From the NCBI GenBank assembly GCA_023391635.1, contig JAEWAQ010000045.1, positions 1 through 21,923 on the forward strand: a stretch of DNA of 21,923 nucleotides. Direction: 5' to 3'. Positions 14,816-21,923 of this stretch are shown here, one piece after another. The translations under genes were made by a program, and so were the position numbers. Source of the DNA: Bacillota bacterium (GTDB taxonomy: Bacteria > Bacillota > Bacilli > Paenibacillales > Paenibacillaceae). The notes beneath the pieces are model-generated. The model saw nothing but the letters and a program-made list of their open reading frames with translations, did not search any database and was not told the DNA's origin. Positions within the stretch are counted from its first letter, which is position 1, and each line of letters begins with the position of its first letter.

Positions 14816-15664
14816 TTAGACCAGTACCGGTTCGCCTGCCGGAACCGAAGCTAGTTGTGCATGCTCGCCCGCCGATTCGTCAGAAGCAAGCGCGTATGGC
14901 AGACAGAGCGGCACGCCCGTTCGCGGATCCTTCACGATCTGGGCGCGGATGCCGAACACTTCGCCCAGCACTTCCTCGGTCAACACTTCCACGGTAGGCC
15001 CTTCGCTGATGACTTTGCCTTGCTTGATCGCCACCATATGATGGGCGAATCGCGTGGCGTGGTTCAAATCGTGAACGACCATAACGATCGTCCGCTTCTC
15101 ATGCTCGTTCAACCTGCGCAACAGCTGCAGCACTTCGAGCTGATGCGCCATGTCGAGGAACGTCGTCGGTTCGTCCAGAAACAGAAACCGCGTATTTTGC
15201 GCCAGCGCCATCGCGATCCACGCCCGCTGCCGCTGTCCGCCCGACAACTGGTCGACCGGACGGTCGCCGAACACCGTCATGCCGGTCACTTCCAGCGCCC
15301 ACTTGATCACGTCGCGGTCCAGTTGGGTCATCGAACCGAATCCGTTCTGGTAGGGAAATCGGCCGTAGCCGACCAACTCGGCGACGGTAAGCCCTTCGGG
15401 CGCCGTCGGATTTTGCGGCAGGATCGCCAGCTGCTTGGCCACTTCCTTCGTCGGCTGGCCGTGAATCGACTTGCCGTCGAGCAGCACACTGCCGGCTTTC
15501 GGCTTAATCAGGCGGGCCATCGCCTTCAGAATCGTCGATTTCCCGGAGCCGTTGGCGCCGACGAGCGCGGTGATTTTGCCCGTCGGTATGCTTAGATTCA
15601 AGTCCTGTACGACCGTTCGGTCCAGGTAGGCGACGTCCAGGTTCTCGGTATTGATTTTGACCAT
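14816..15664 (-). CDS. Iron-siderophore ABC transporter ATP-binding protein (FecE/FhuC type)
   Basis: Powers siderophore import through the FecCD-type permeases of this locus. All ABC motifs are seen in its 282 residues: Walker A GANGSGKST (36-44), Q-loop Gln84 in LPQNP, signature LSGGQRQR (140-147), Walker B FLFLDEPTTFLD (160-171) and the H-loop His198 in VVHDLNHATRFA. GEGRFP-like YGRFPYQNGFG (100-110) is typical of the FecE/FhuC/FepC subfamily. The start has TGAGGA seven bases upstream. It follows the FhuF-type gene by 28 bases and is the last gene before the terminator. The specific siderophore is not readable from the ATPase. Confidence 0.95.
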   Translation of the reverse strand: MVKINTENLDVAYLDRTVVQDLNLSIPTGKITALVGANGSGKSTILKAMARLIKPKAGSVLLDGKSIHGQPTKEVAKQLAILPQNPTAPEGLTVAELVGYGRFPYQNGFGSMTQLDRDVIKWALEVTGMTVFGDRPVDQLSGGQRQRAWIAMALAQNTRFLFLDEPTTFLDMAHQLEVLQLLRRLNEHEKRTIVMVVHDLNHATRFAHHMVAIKQGKVISEGPTVEVLTEEVLGEVFGIRAQIVKDPRTGVPLCLPYALASDESAGEHAQLASVPAGEPVLV

Positions 15665-15692
15665 CGCTAATTCCTCACATTCGTTCCCGTAT

Positions 15693-16538
15693 TCAGGTTG
15701 CGGCTTCCGCCAGTACGGCGGCTCGGCGGATGTCCCGTTCCGCGGTCGTCATCTGCGGACAATTGTAACACCTCTGCCCGCCCTCTCGGCAATCGTACAT
15801 GCAGCAGGAGGAGCGAATCATCATGCGCCCGCCCGGCTTCCACGGATTATCCGTGAATCTGGGCTGCCAGTCGAACGGGTTGCGTCTGCGGGCGTAATCT
15901 TCGGCAGTCAATCGGCGGATCAGCACGTTCGCGTGCCAGTCATATCGAGCCAGAAATTCTTCATCGGCAGCCGGTTCATATTGATGCAAGTATTCCCGAA
16001 TGCCTGCCAATCTGCCGCCGGCTTGATTCCAGATCAAGTCCGGCTTCAGGCCGGCACTGACCGCGATCGTGTCAATGGCCGGACGGATGTGCGTCCGCAG
16101 GTATCGCCGCCATTGCTGCTCGAGGAAATCTTCCCGGATGTCGGCCCGCTCCGGCAGTGCCGTCCAATGGAGCGTATCGATGCGATAGCCGGTTTGCATC
16201 GTTTCGTAACGTTTTTCCATCTGGAACGTCAGATCGTCCAGCGACAAGTCGAGCCAGCGATCATGGCGCACGAGGAATAACAGCTTTACCAAGACCAGAT
16301 TGAGGACGGACAGGCCCGCATAGGAGACCGGCATCTTCATGCCGATCGCCTTCGACATGGCTCCGCCGGCCTCGAGCGCTTCCAGTGCTTTGGCGGGCTG
16401 CAGCCAATGTGCCGCAGGCATCTCGAAAGGAGGAGATTCCATGCCTGCCTCCGAAACACGGAACAGGCGTTCCTCGATAGTGAAGTCGAATCCTTCTTCC
16501 GTCTGCGACACAATCGCCGCTTCAGCCCGTTGTGCCAT
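15693..16538 (-). CDS. FhuF-type ferric-siderophore reductase (2Fe-2S)
   Basis: A cytoplasmic protein of about 281 residues that in known members reduces ferric siderophores to release iron. The hallmark is at the C-terminus: Cys245-Cys246, ten residues, Cys257, two residues, Cys260. This is the CC-x10-C-x2-C cluster motif of FhuF. The rest is a helical IucA/FhuF-like body with an NPFDW and a GGRMMIRSSCC stretch leading to the cluster. ATG 16538 is chosen because GGAGG lies eight bases upstream; the in-frame GTG at 16544 is too close to it. It lies between the receptor and ATPase genes in one operon. FhuF homologues often serve hydroxamate siderophores, a hint only. Confidence 0.9.
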   Translation of the reverse strand: MAQRAEAAIVSQTEEGFDFTIEERLFRVSEAGMESPPFEMPAAHWLQPAKALEALEAGGAMSKAIGMKMPVSYAGLSVLNLVLVKLLFLVRHDRWLDLSLDDLTFQMEKRYETMQTGYRIDTLHWTALPERADIREDFLEQQWRRYLRTHIRPAIDTIAVSAGLKPDLIWNQAGGRLAGIREYLHQYEPAADEEFLARYDWHANVLIRRLTAEDYARRRNPFDWQPRFTDNPWKPGGRMMIRSSCCMYDCREGGQRCYNCPQMTTAERDIRRAAVLAEAAT

Positions 16539-16601
16539 TGTCACGGCCTCCGCTCATCTTGATGGTTGTCTGTCGATTCTTCCGATGCTTGGCCTGCCTG
16601 T

Positions 16602-17627
16602 TTACTTGACGTTCAGCGCTGTCAGCAGATCGTCGACGATTTGCCCGTTCGCCACTGCTCCGCTATAGAGCCAGCTGCTTGTTTTTTCGAATTCGTAAAC
16701 GTGACCTGCTTTGACCGCCGGAATCCCTTTCCAGATCGGATTGTCCAGCGTATCCGTCCCTTGACCCTTGTCGCTGTTCACCAGGAACAAGTAATCGGCG
16801 TCGAGCTCGGCCAGCTTCTCCATCGTGATCGGATTCCAGTTGGCTGCGGCTTCCGCCGGAAGCCCCAGCTGCATGCCCGATTGTTTGATGCCCAAATCCC
16901 CGTACAAAACGGCGCCGCTCGACACTATCTCGTTTACCATATAAAACTGCTTCTGCACGAGCCACAGAATCGCCGCCGATTTGCCGTCAACCGCGGTTTG
17001 CAGCTTCGTCTTCGCTTCTGCGATCTTGGCGTCGTAGTCCGCGATCGCCCGCTTCGCCTCGTCGGACTTGCCCAGCAGTTCGCCTATCTTGAGCAGCGCC
17101 TGCCGCCAGTCGTTGTTCACGGCATCGCCAAGCACATACGTCGGCGCGATCTTGTTGTATTGCTCGTACAGCCCGTTCTGGACTTGCGATTCGGAACCGA
17201 TCACGATAAGGTCCGGTGTGAAGCTGGCGACCGTCTCCGGCGGAAGATCGTATGCGATCGTCGGGACGCCCTCAAGGCCGTCAGCCTGCAGGTAGTCCTG
17301 AATGCCATTGGCGACCGACCATTGCGCCGCCGGCTTCACGCCCAGGGCGACGAGATGATCTTCCAGATAGCTGGCGATGACGCGCTGCGGATTTGCCGGA
17401 ATTGCCACTTTGTGACCCATGGCGTCCGTGAAGGTCCCCCCGCTGCCGGCAGAAGACGACGGTGAAGCTTCGCTTCCTTGCTGCGAAGCCGGCGGCGTGG
17501 ACGATGCTTGGTTGGAAGTATCGTTGTTCGTGCCGCAAGCCGATACAATCAGTACAAGCAACAAAGCACCGAACGCGGCCAGAAAATGGCGTTTCGGCTT
17601 GGATGAGACGGTCAGGTTTTTCTTCAA
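16602..17627 (-). CDS. Iron-siderophore-binding lipoprotein (ABC transporter receptor)
   Basis: Captures a ferric siderophore at the outer membrane face and delivers it to the permeases. TTG 17627 is chosen because GGAGG lies nine bases upstream, and it gives a clean lipoprotein signal: KKN...KPKRH, the hydrophobic FLAAFGALLLVLIVSAC, and Cys31 as the lipidated residue. After a Ser/Gly-rich linker comes the class III binding fold: FTDAMGHKVAIPANPQRVIA, DLIVIGSESQ, and a long helix around ALLKIGELLGKSDEAKRAIADYDAKI joining the lobes. The mature length is about 310 residues. It has its own Fur-regulated promoter, separate from the permease genes. The frame continues upstream to 17750, but that would carry the Fur box into coding sequence. 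Confidence 0.93.
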   Translation of the reverse strand: MKKNLTVSSKPKRHFLAAFGALLLVLIVSACGTNNDTSNQASSTPPASQQGSEASPSSSAGSGGTFTDAMGHKVAIPANPQRVIASYLEDHLVALGVKPAAQWSVANGIQDYLQADGLEGVPTIAYDLPPETVASFTPDLIVIGSESQVQNGLYEQYNKIAPTYVLGDAVNNDWRQALLKIGELLGKSDEAKRAIADYDAKIAEAKTKLQTAVDGKSAAILWLVQKQFYMVNEIVSSGAVLYGDLGIKQSGMQLGLPAEAAANWNPITMEKLAELDADYLFLVNSDKGQGTDTLDNPIWKGIPAVKAGHVYEFEKTSSWLYSGAVANGQIVDDLLTALNVK

Positions 17628-17676
17628 AGCAGGTTCCCTCCGATAATTAAGTATCTCTATATAGATTACGGTTATA

Positions 17677-17705
17677 ATGATAATGATTCTCAGTATCATA
17701 GTCAA
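17677..17705 (-). promoter_or_regulatory. Promoter and Fur box of the receptor-reductase-ATPase operon
   Basis: On the minus strand TTGACT (17700-17705), a 17-base spacer and TATCAT (17677-17682) form a strong promoter, 5 of 6 in each box. A Fur box, TGATAATGATTCTCA (plus strand, 17678-17692), matches the Bacillus 7-1-7 consensus at 14 of 15 positions and covers the -10. Iron-loaded Fur would block polymerase directly. Confidence 0.85.
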
Positions 17706-17746
17706 GCAAACATTTGACGAAATTGTTCGCTCCGAGGCCGTTAGCT

Positions 17747-18760
17747 TCAATTACGAGCCTTGGCCAGCAAGTACAAAAAGTACGGAGCGCCGATGACCGC
17801 CACCACGATGCCGGTCGGGATCTCGCCGGATTTCAGAATGATGCGCGCGATCGTGTCCGCCGTAACGAGCAGCAGCGCGCCCAGCAGTGCCGAAGCCGGC
17901 AGCGCCAGCTGATGCTTGGGCCCGACCAGGCGCCTGGCCAGATGGGGACCGATCAATCCGACGAAAGCGATGCCCCCTCCGATCGCTACGCAGGCGCCGG
18001 CAAGGCCCACCGATATGGCGAGCAGCATGATTCTTTCTCTCCCCACATTGGCGCCGAGGCCCGATGCCTGCAAATCTCCGAGCGCCATCACGTTGAGCAC
18101 TTTGGATTTGAAAATCGCAAGCGGCAGCAAGACGAGAATCCAGGGCAGAAGCGCGGAGACAAAATGCCAGTTCGAACCCCATATGCTGCCGGCCAGCCAT
18201 ATGGATACGAATTGGTATTGCTGCGGATCGAGCCGGATCGTCAGGACGAGCATCGCCGCGGAGATTCCCGCAGCTACCGCGATTCCGACGACAAGCAGGC
18301 GGGCGGACGACATCTCCCGGTCCTTGGAGTAAGCGAGCGCGTAAATCAGGGCGGCCGTCGCGCCGGCGCCGGCAAACGCCAATAGCGGCAGCGTAAAGAC
18401 CGACGTCGCCGATTGAATCGGGTAGTAGGATATAAACAAGATCACGGCGAGGCCTGCTCCGGCGTTGATGCCGAGAATGCCGGGCTCGGCCAGCGCATTG
18501 CGCGACAAGCCTTGCAGAATGCAGCCCGATACGGCAAATCCCGCGCCGACGAGCAGCGATACAAGAATGCGCGGCAGCCGAAAATCGAACAGAATCAACT
18601 CTTCCCTGCTGCTGCCCCGTCCAAGCAGCGTATGCCATACTTCACCCGGAGCGAGCCGTACCTGACCGGTTCCCAGGCTGACGACGACCATCAAGACGAT
18701 AAGCACAGTCAAGACGAGCATGATGACGGAAGCGCGCGATTTGCGGTTCATCGGGTCCAT
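17747..18760 (-). CDS. FecCD-type siderophore ABC transporter permease (second)
   Basis: One of two membrane subunits that form the import channel. The 337 residues contain about nine to ten hydrophobic segments and the FecCD family marks: RLPRILVSLLVGAGFAVSGCILQGLSRNALAEPGILGINAGAG near residues 55-100, and near the C-terminus FVGLIGPHLARRLVGPKHQLALPASALLGA with the coupling region facing the ATPase. Its ATG overlaps the TGA of the preceding permease gene by one base (TGATG), so translation is coupled; AAGGTG lies upstream. A Fur-controlled promoter for the receptor gene lies just after its stop. Confidence 0.95.
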   Translation of the reverse strand: MDPMNRKSRASVIMLVLTVLIVLMVVVSLGTGQVRLAPGEVWHTLLGRGSSREELILFDFRLPRILVSLLVGAGFAVSGCILQGLSRNALAEPGILGINAGAGLAVILFISYYPIQSATSVFTLPLLAFAGAGATAALIYALAYSKDREMSSARLLVVGIAVAAGISAAMLVLTIRLDPQQYQFVSIWLAGSIWGSNWHFVSALLPWILVLLPLAIFKSKVLNVMALGDLQASGLGANVGRERIMLLAISVGLAGACVAIGGGIAFVGLIGPHLARRLVGPKHQLALPASALLGALLLVTADTIARIILKSGEIPTGIVVAVIGAPYFLYLLAKARN

Positions 18761-19794
18761 CAGAACACCTTCCTGTCTCTACGCGCCAAGATGAGGAACA
18801 CGGGGACGCCGATCATCGCAACGAGCATGCCGATCGGCGTCTCGTACGGCGGCTGGATCATCCGGGCCGCGATGTCCGCGTATACCATGAGCAGTCCCCC
18901 GACGACGGCGGAGCAAGGAATGACAAAGCGATAATCCGTGCCGACCAGCATCCGCACCGCATGCGGAATAATCAAGCCGACGAACGCAATCGGCCCGGCC
19001 ATGGACACGGCGGAGCCCGCCAGCACGAGAACGGCGAGCATGCAGACGATTCTTACACGTGTGACGGCTTGTCCCAGACCGGTCGCTACGTCATCGCCCA
19101 TGCTCATGACCGTTAGCGAACGGGAATAGAAGATGGCGGCGAGGATGCCGCCGCCAATCCATGGGAAGGACCATTTCACCTGTTCCCACTCCATGCCCGC
19201 AAGCCCGCCCGCATACCAGAAGGCGAGGTCCTGTCCGATGCGGTACATGATCGCGATTCCCTCGCTGAGCGCAAGCAGCAGCGAAGTGACTGCCGCCCCG
19301 GCGATCGTGAGCCGCAACGGCGTCATCCCGCCGCGGCCCATCGCGCCGATGCCGAATACGAGACTTGCGCCGATCGCCGCCCCGGCGAAAGACAGCAGCA
19401 TGACTTGAGAGTAGGGAAGTCTTGGCAGGAAAGCAAAGCAGATCGCAAGCATCAGACCGGCTCCTGCATTAAGCCCGAGCAGACCGGAATCGGCGAGCGG
19501 GTTGCGCGTCAGCCCTTGCATGACGGCGCCCGCCACGGCAAATCCCGCTCCCGTAAGCACCCCTGCCAAAGCACGGGGAAGCCTGATATCCCGGATGACC
19601 AGGTGATGGTTCACATCCTGATCGAACCGTACCCATGAATCCCATACGGTACCGAGTTTGATCGAGATTACGCCTACAGATATCGATAACGCGATTCCGA
19701 ACAAGAGCATGGCAATGCCCCCGACGAGCACGATGACCGCGGCCAGCGGCGCCGATCTCCGCGCTGCGCCCGAGGGGCTTCCTTCATCCTTCAC
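18760..19794 (-). CDS. FecCD-type siderophore ABC transporter permease (first)
   Basis: Partner of the downstream permease; 344 residues with the same fold. Family marks are IRLPRALAGVLTGAGFAVAGAVMQGLTRNPLADSGLLGLNAGAG and, near the C-terminus, FVGLIIPHAVRMLVGTDYRFVIPCSAVVGG. The start is GTG 19794, with AAAGGTGG about 10 bases upstream. The N-terminus (KDEGSPSGAARRSAP) is a short basic cytoplasmic tail. A Fur-box promoter lies 55 bases upstream. The pair resembles FeuB/FeuC, FhuB/FhuG or YfiZ/YfhA type systems, and the substrate cannot be told apart by eye. Confidence 0.95.
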   Translation of the reverse strand: MKDEGSPSGAARRSAPLAAVIVLVGGIAMLLFGIALSISVGVISIKLGTVWDSWVRFDQDVNHHLVIRDIRLPRALAGVLTGAGFAVAGAVMQGLTRNPLADSGLLGLNAGAGLMLAICFAFLPRLPYSQVMLLSFAGAAIGASLVFGIGAMGRGGMTPLRLTIAGAAVTSLLLALSEGIAIMYRIGQDLAFWYAGGLAGMEWEQVKWSFPWIGGGILAAIFYSRSLTVMSMGDDVATGLGQAVTRVRIVCMLAVLVLAGSAVSMAGPIAFVGLIIPHAVRMLVGTDYRFVIPCSAVVGGLLMVYADIAARMIQPPYETPIGMLVAMIGVPVFLILARRDRKVF

Positions 19795-19827
19795 AATGTT
19801 GCGACCACCTTTGATTCCGATCAGCTA

Positions 19828-19877
19828 TGATAACGATTCTCATTTGTCATTATAAGAAATTCGAAGAGACGTGTCTA
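19828..19877 (-). promoter_or_regulatory. Promoter and Fur box of the permease genes
   Basis: On the minus strand TAGACA (19872-19877), 17 bases and a perfect TATAAT (19849-19854) form the promoter; the -35 overlaps the last codons of the upstream Rieske gene. A Fur box, TGATAACGATTCTCA (plus strand, 19828-19842), matches 13 of 15 consensus positions and covers the transcription start. Iron repression parallel to the receptor operon is expected. Confidence 0.8.
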
Positions 19878-21632
19878 CTCGTCGCCTTCTTCGAAGAGCC
19901 GCTCGCCGCGGTGCAGACGCCAAGCGATGCGCGCCGTATGCGGCGTCTCTCTAGCCGTCGGCGCATGCGCAGCGAGGTAGCGCGTACAGGCGAGCAGCAT
20001 GACGAGCTGCATCCGGGCCGCGAATGTCCCCGGCCTCTCCCCCCAGCGATCGAATTCGGCAACCGCAGCTTCATACATCTGGAACGAATGGAATTCCGCG
20101 TCTTCGCGCAGCAGCGCATGCCCGAGCGTGCGCCACAGAGCGCCCGGATCTTCCCGGTCGGCCCAATAGTCCGCCGTGAACCGGGCCGCTTCCTCCACCT
20201 GCTGCCTGCGATCCATCAGATCCAGCAGCCGGTTCAAGCGATCGTCTACGCTATCGCCACAGCCGAATGCGCCCTGCTTGCCTGCCGGCCTCGGTGCTTT
20301 CGGCACGTTCAGGAACCGATCATGGTAAATGGCGATTGCGCCGTCATACAACGCCCTCGCCAACAGCGGCTCGCTGCTTTTCAGCAGTCGCTCGTGAACG
20401 GCATGCGCATACGTGAACGTATGAAGAACGGCGATCCAATCGCCGAAGTCGTTCTGCGTGTGAAACCGCACGATGCGCTCCGCCGCGGCCGCCGCGATCA
20501 CGCGGGCAATGCCGGCCGGAGCCGCGCCTTGCAGCAGCAAGTCGGTCAGCATCGCCACGGTGCCGAGCGGATCGTCCTGCAGCAATTGTTCGAACAAGGC
20601 AGCCTCATCCGGCACTTCCCGATCGCCTAGCTTGGCGTCGGCCACGCGCGCGAACGCCTGGCGTAGCGGCTCCGCCAGATCGATCGGCGCCTGCCAGTGA
20701 TGCAGCTCCTCGCTGCGCGTCGGATTCCCCATCAGCGGCACGAGCGATGTCAGCACGGCCGCGGCGCCAGGCTCGCCCGCGCAGCGCTCCAGCGCCTCGA
20801 ACGCCTTGTTATGAAAATCGAACGTGTGCCCTCCGTCCAGATAGCGATGGTCCGTCGCGGCTGCCAGCATCATGTCCGACAGCTTCTCGGCGGACACCCC
20901 GCTTCCGATCGCCGTCAGCAGCACCTTCTGGGCCCCTTGCGTATCGCGAACCTCGACGCAATTGCGGTACCACGACTGCAGGCGATCCGCATTTGCGCCA
21001 TCGCTCGGCAGCGCGCCCAGCAGGTGCCGCGGCGCCCGGCCCGCACTGGCCCGGGCGACATGCAGCAAGCCATGGTACAACGCCAGGATGCGGCCCGTCT
21101 TGTCGAGCTTCGGCAGCACGTTCCGCATCGCCGTCAAGATCGTGAGACCCGCGCCCCATCCGCTGCCTTGCGAGACGCCGAATGCAACGCCGACGCGGTA
21201 GATCTCATCGGCGGACACCCCGGCTTCGACCAGTCCGACGACCGCCTTGGCGATGACAATGCCGATATTTTGCTCCAGTCCTTCCTGCAGCCGACGCAAC
21301 AATCTCGTCTGATCTTCCGTCTGCCTCGGCAGGGCATGCACCCATACATCGTCACCTTCAATTCGCACCTCATGCGCCGGCACGTTGTCCGCCCAAGGAT
21401 CGAGCGTGCCGCCGCTGCAGACATCGAACCGGGCATGGTGCCAATGGCAGGTGAGAATCCCGTCGCAAACGCTTCCAAGATGAAGCGGGAACCCGAGATG
21501 CGGGCACCGGTTGTCCACGGCGGATATTCCGTCCTCGTGACTGAATACCGCGATGCCTCCCTTGATCACTTTGGCGCGCTTCTCCTTCAGTTCTTCCAGC
21601 GTCCCCGCGTGAATCCAAGCTTGATCCAACAT
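19875..21632 (-). CDS. Rieske 2Fe-2S protein with large uncharacterised helical C-terminal region
   Basis: A 585-residue protein. Residues 1-105 form a Rieske ferredoxin domain with cluster ligands Cys43 and His45 (CPHLG) and Cys62 and His65 (CHWHHARFD), the C-x-H-x16-C-x2-H pattern. The remaining 480 residues look all-helical and match no family I can name with confidence. They carry striking His-rich blocks: ALYHGLLHVA, DHRYLDGGHTFDFHNKAFEALE, VLHTFTYAHAVHERLL and REDAEFHSFQMYEAAV. Such spaced His and acidic residues could bind a metal or cofactor that the Rieske cluster reduces; this is inference. HGLLHVA faintly recalls questin-oxidase-like helical proteins, not enough to name it so. The start has GGAGG eight bases upstream. 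The gene has its own promoter and is next to Fur-regulated iron genes, but no Fur box of its own was seen. Confidence 0.85.
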   Translation of the reverse strand: MLDQAWIHAGTLEELKEKRAKVIKGGIAVFSHEDGISAVDNRCPHLGFPLHLGSVCDGILTCHWHHARFDVCSGGTLDPWADNVPAHEVRIEGDDVWVHALPRQTEDQTRLLRRLQEGLEQNIGIVIAKAVVGLVEAGVSADEIYRVGVAFGVSQGSGWGAGLTILTAMRNVLPKLDKTGRILALYHGLLHVARASAGRAPRHLLGALPSDGANADRLQSWYRNCVEVRDTQGAQKVLLTAIGSGVSAEKLSDMMLAAATDHRYLDGGHTFDFHNKAFEALERCAGEPGAAAVLTSLVPLMGNPTRSEELHHWQAPIDLAEPLRQAFARVADAKLGDREVPDEAALFEQLLQDDPLGTVAMLTDLLLQGAAPAGIARVIAAAAAERIVRFHTQNDFGDWIAVLHTFTYAHAVHERLLKSSEPLLARALYDGAIAIYHDRFLNVPKAPRPAGKQGAFGCGDSVDDRLNRLLDLMDRRQQVEEAARFTADYWADREDPGALWRTLGHALLREDAEFHSFQMYEAAVAEFDRWGERPGTFAARMQLVMLLACTRYLAAHAPTARETPHTARIAWRLHRGERLFEEGDE

Positions 21633-21661
21633 GGCGTTCGCCTCCCCATTCAGATAGTTCC

Positions 21662-21691
21662 ATCATACACATCGGCACCTCGTACATTCAA
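21662..21691 (-). promoter_or_regulatory. Probable promoter of the Rieske gene
   Basis: On the minus strand TTGAAT (21686-21691), an 18-base spacer and TATGAT (21662-21667) point at the Rieske gene, whose ATG is 30 bases further on. No operator-like palindrome is evident nearby. Confidence 0.5.
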
Positions 21692-21817
21692 CCCAGCATA
21701 ACTTTTCGACGGAGAAAAATGCGTTTCGCAAGAAAGGACCGTCAGACAATAACCTGCGTCCTCTTGGCGGAATGGCGAGGCTGAGGCGGGAGCGGGATTA
21801 GTTATGATGAACGTGGG

Positions 21818-21892
21818 ACGGCTCCGTTTGCAAATCGTAGGTTAAAATGGAAGTAGGACCAACCATTTCAGAGCTACATGCAAAGGAGCCGT
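21818..21892 (+). promoter_or_regulatory. Hairpin that sequesters the transposase ribosome binding site
   Basis: ACGGCTCCGTTTGCA (21818-21832) pairs with TGCAAAGGAGCCGT (21879-21892), 14 base pairs with a single bulged G. The 3' arm contains the Shine-Dalgarno AAAGGAG (21882-21888), eight bases before the GTG. The 46-base loop holds a smaller stem, AAATGG (21845-21850) / CCATTT (21863-21868). Folded this way, the RNA would hide the ribosome binding site. Confidence 0.7.
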
Positions 21893-21896
21893 TACA

Positions 21897-21923
21897 GTGA
21901 AGCATACCACAAAATACGTCGGT
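21897..21923 (+). CDS. Start of an IS110-family transposase (partial, nine codons)
   Basis: GTG AAG CAT ACC ACA AAA TAC GTC GGT reads MKHTTKYVG, with AAAGGAG eight bases upstream. This matches from memory the N-terminus of IS110-type transposases of Bacillota, which typically continue GLDVSKE into the first Asp of the DEDD RuvC-like site. Only nine codons are in the window, so the family call rests on this short motif plus the structured leader. The rest lies to the right of the window. Confidence 0.6.

Larger units (their letters stand above)
21740..21923 (+). mobile_element. Left end of an IS110-like insertion sequence (truncated by the window edge)
   Basis: The transposase start at 21897 and the structured non-coding leader before it are best read as the left part of an IS110-family element that continues past the window. 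IS110 elements have no clear terminal inverted repeats and often no target duplication, so the left boundary cannot be fixed from one side; 21740 is a guess within the roughly 160-200 bases that usually precede the gene. In the IS110 group this leader encodes the bridge RNA. A lone TATGAT lies at 21803-21808 without a matching -35, which would fit promoters completed only at the joined ends of an excised circle. Confidence 0.5.

Noticed and set aside
17628..17750. N-terminal extension of the siderophore receptor
   Set aside because: It would place the Fur box and promoter inside the coding sequence and put a second hydrophobic stretch before the lipoprotein signal. The TTG at 17627 has a clear GGAGG.
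20697..21701. 334-codon open frame on the plus strand
   Set aside because: Antisense to the Rieske gene, with Arg/Gln/His-rich shadow composition. The Rieske frame has a good start, cluster motif and promoter.

Overview
The window looks like part of the chromosome of a GC-rich Bacillota, most likely Paenibacillus or a close relative. Signs are strong AGGAGG-type ribosome binding sites with frequent TTG and GTG starts, Bacillus-type Fur boxes, a lipoteichoic-acid-synthase-type protein, and a LacZ/AraC pair and fuc genes of Gram-positive type. The genus is inferred from overall look; there is no rRNA or other marker here. Nearly all genes are on the minus strand. The plus-strand exceptions are the AraC and LacI regulators and a transposase start at the right edge.

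Layout. (1) 1-255: AT-richer non-coding flank. (2) 256-4480: a LacZ-type GH2 beta-galactosidase divergent from an AraC regulator. (3) 4577-10767: an L-fucose catabolic cluster on the minus strand, transcribed fucI, fucA-type aldolase, RhaB-type kinase, fucU, ending in a hairpin. A LacI-family regulator is divergent from it, with a cre-like site and a GTTA-N4-TAAC operator over the predicted fuc start site. A 343-base gap between fucI and the aldolase gene holds degenerate hairpin repeats. (4) 10768-11003: exact-period 50-base repeats and a long terminator stem. (5) 11004-12959: an LtaS-like synthase preceded by three TTWACA hexamers at 11-base period, a likely PhoP box. (6) 13169-14757: a two-gene unit of a GNAT acetyltransferase and a small conserved protein. 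(7) 14765-19877: an iron-siderophore uptake locus (two FecCD-type permeases, then a lipoprotein receptor, a FhuF-type reductase and an ATPase) with two Fur-box promoters. (8) 19875-21632: a Rieske protein with a large uncharacterised helical C-terminal region. (9) 21633-21923: promoter of that gene, then the left end of an IS110-like element whose transposase ribosome binding site is buried in a stem.

How the genes work together. LacZ and the fuc enzymes would handle adjacent sugars of fucosylated galactosides such as xyloglucan side chains or host glycans: galactose release, then fucose mutarotation, isomerisation to fuculose, phosphorylation, and aldol cleavage to DHAP and lactaldehyde. No fucose transporter, fucosidase or lactaldehyde reductase is in the window. 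The siderophore genes form a complete importer plus a reductase that would free iron from the imported chelate.

The best leads for something undescribed are the Rieske-helical protein, the structured leader of the IS110-like element (which may overlap a bridge RNA), and the Pho-type box in front of the LTA-synthase-like gene.
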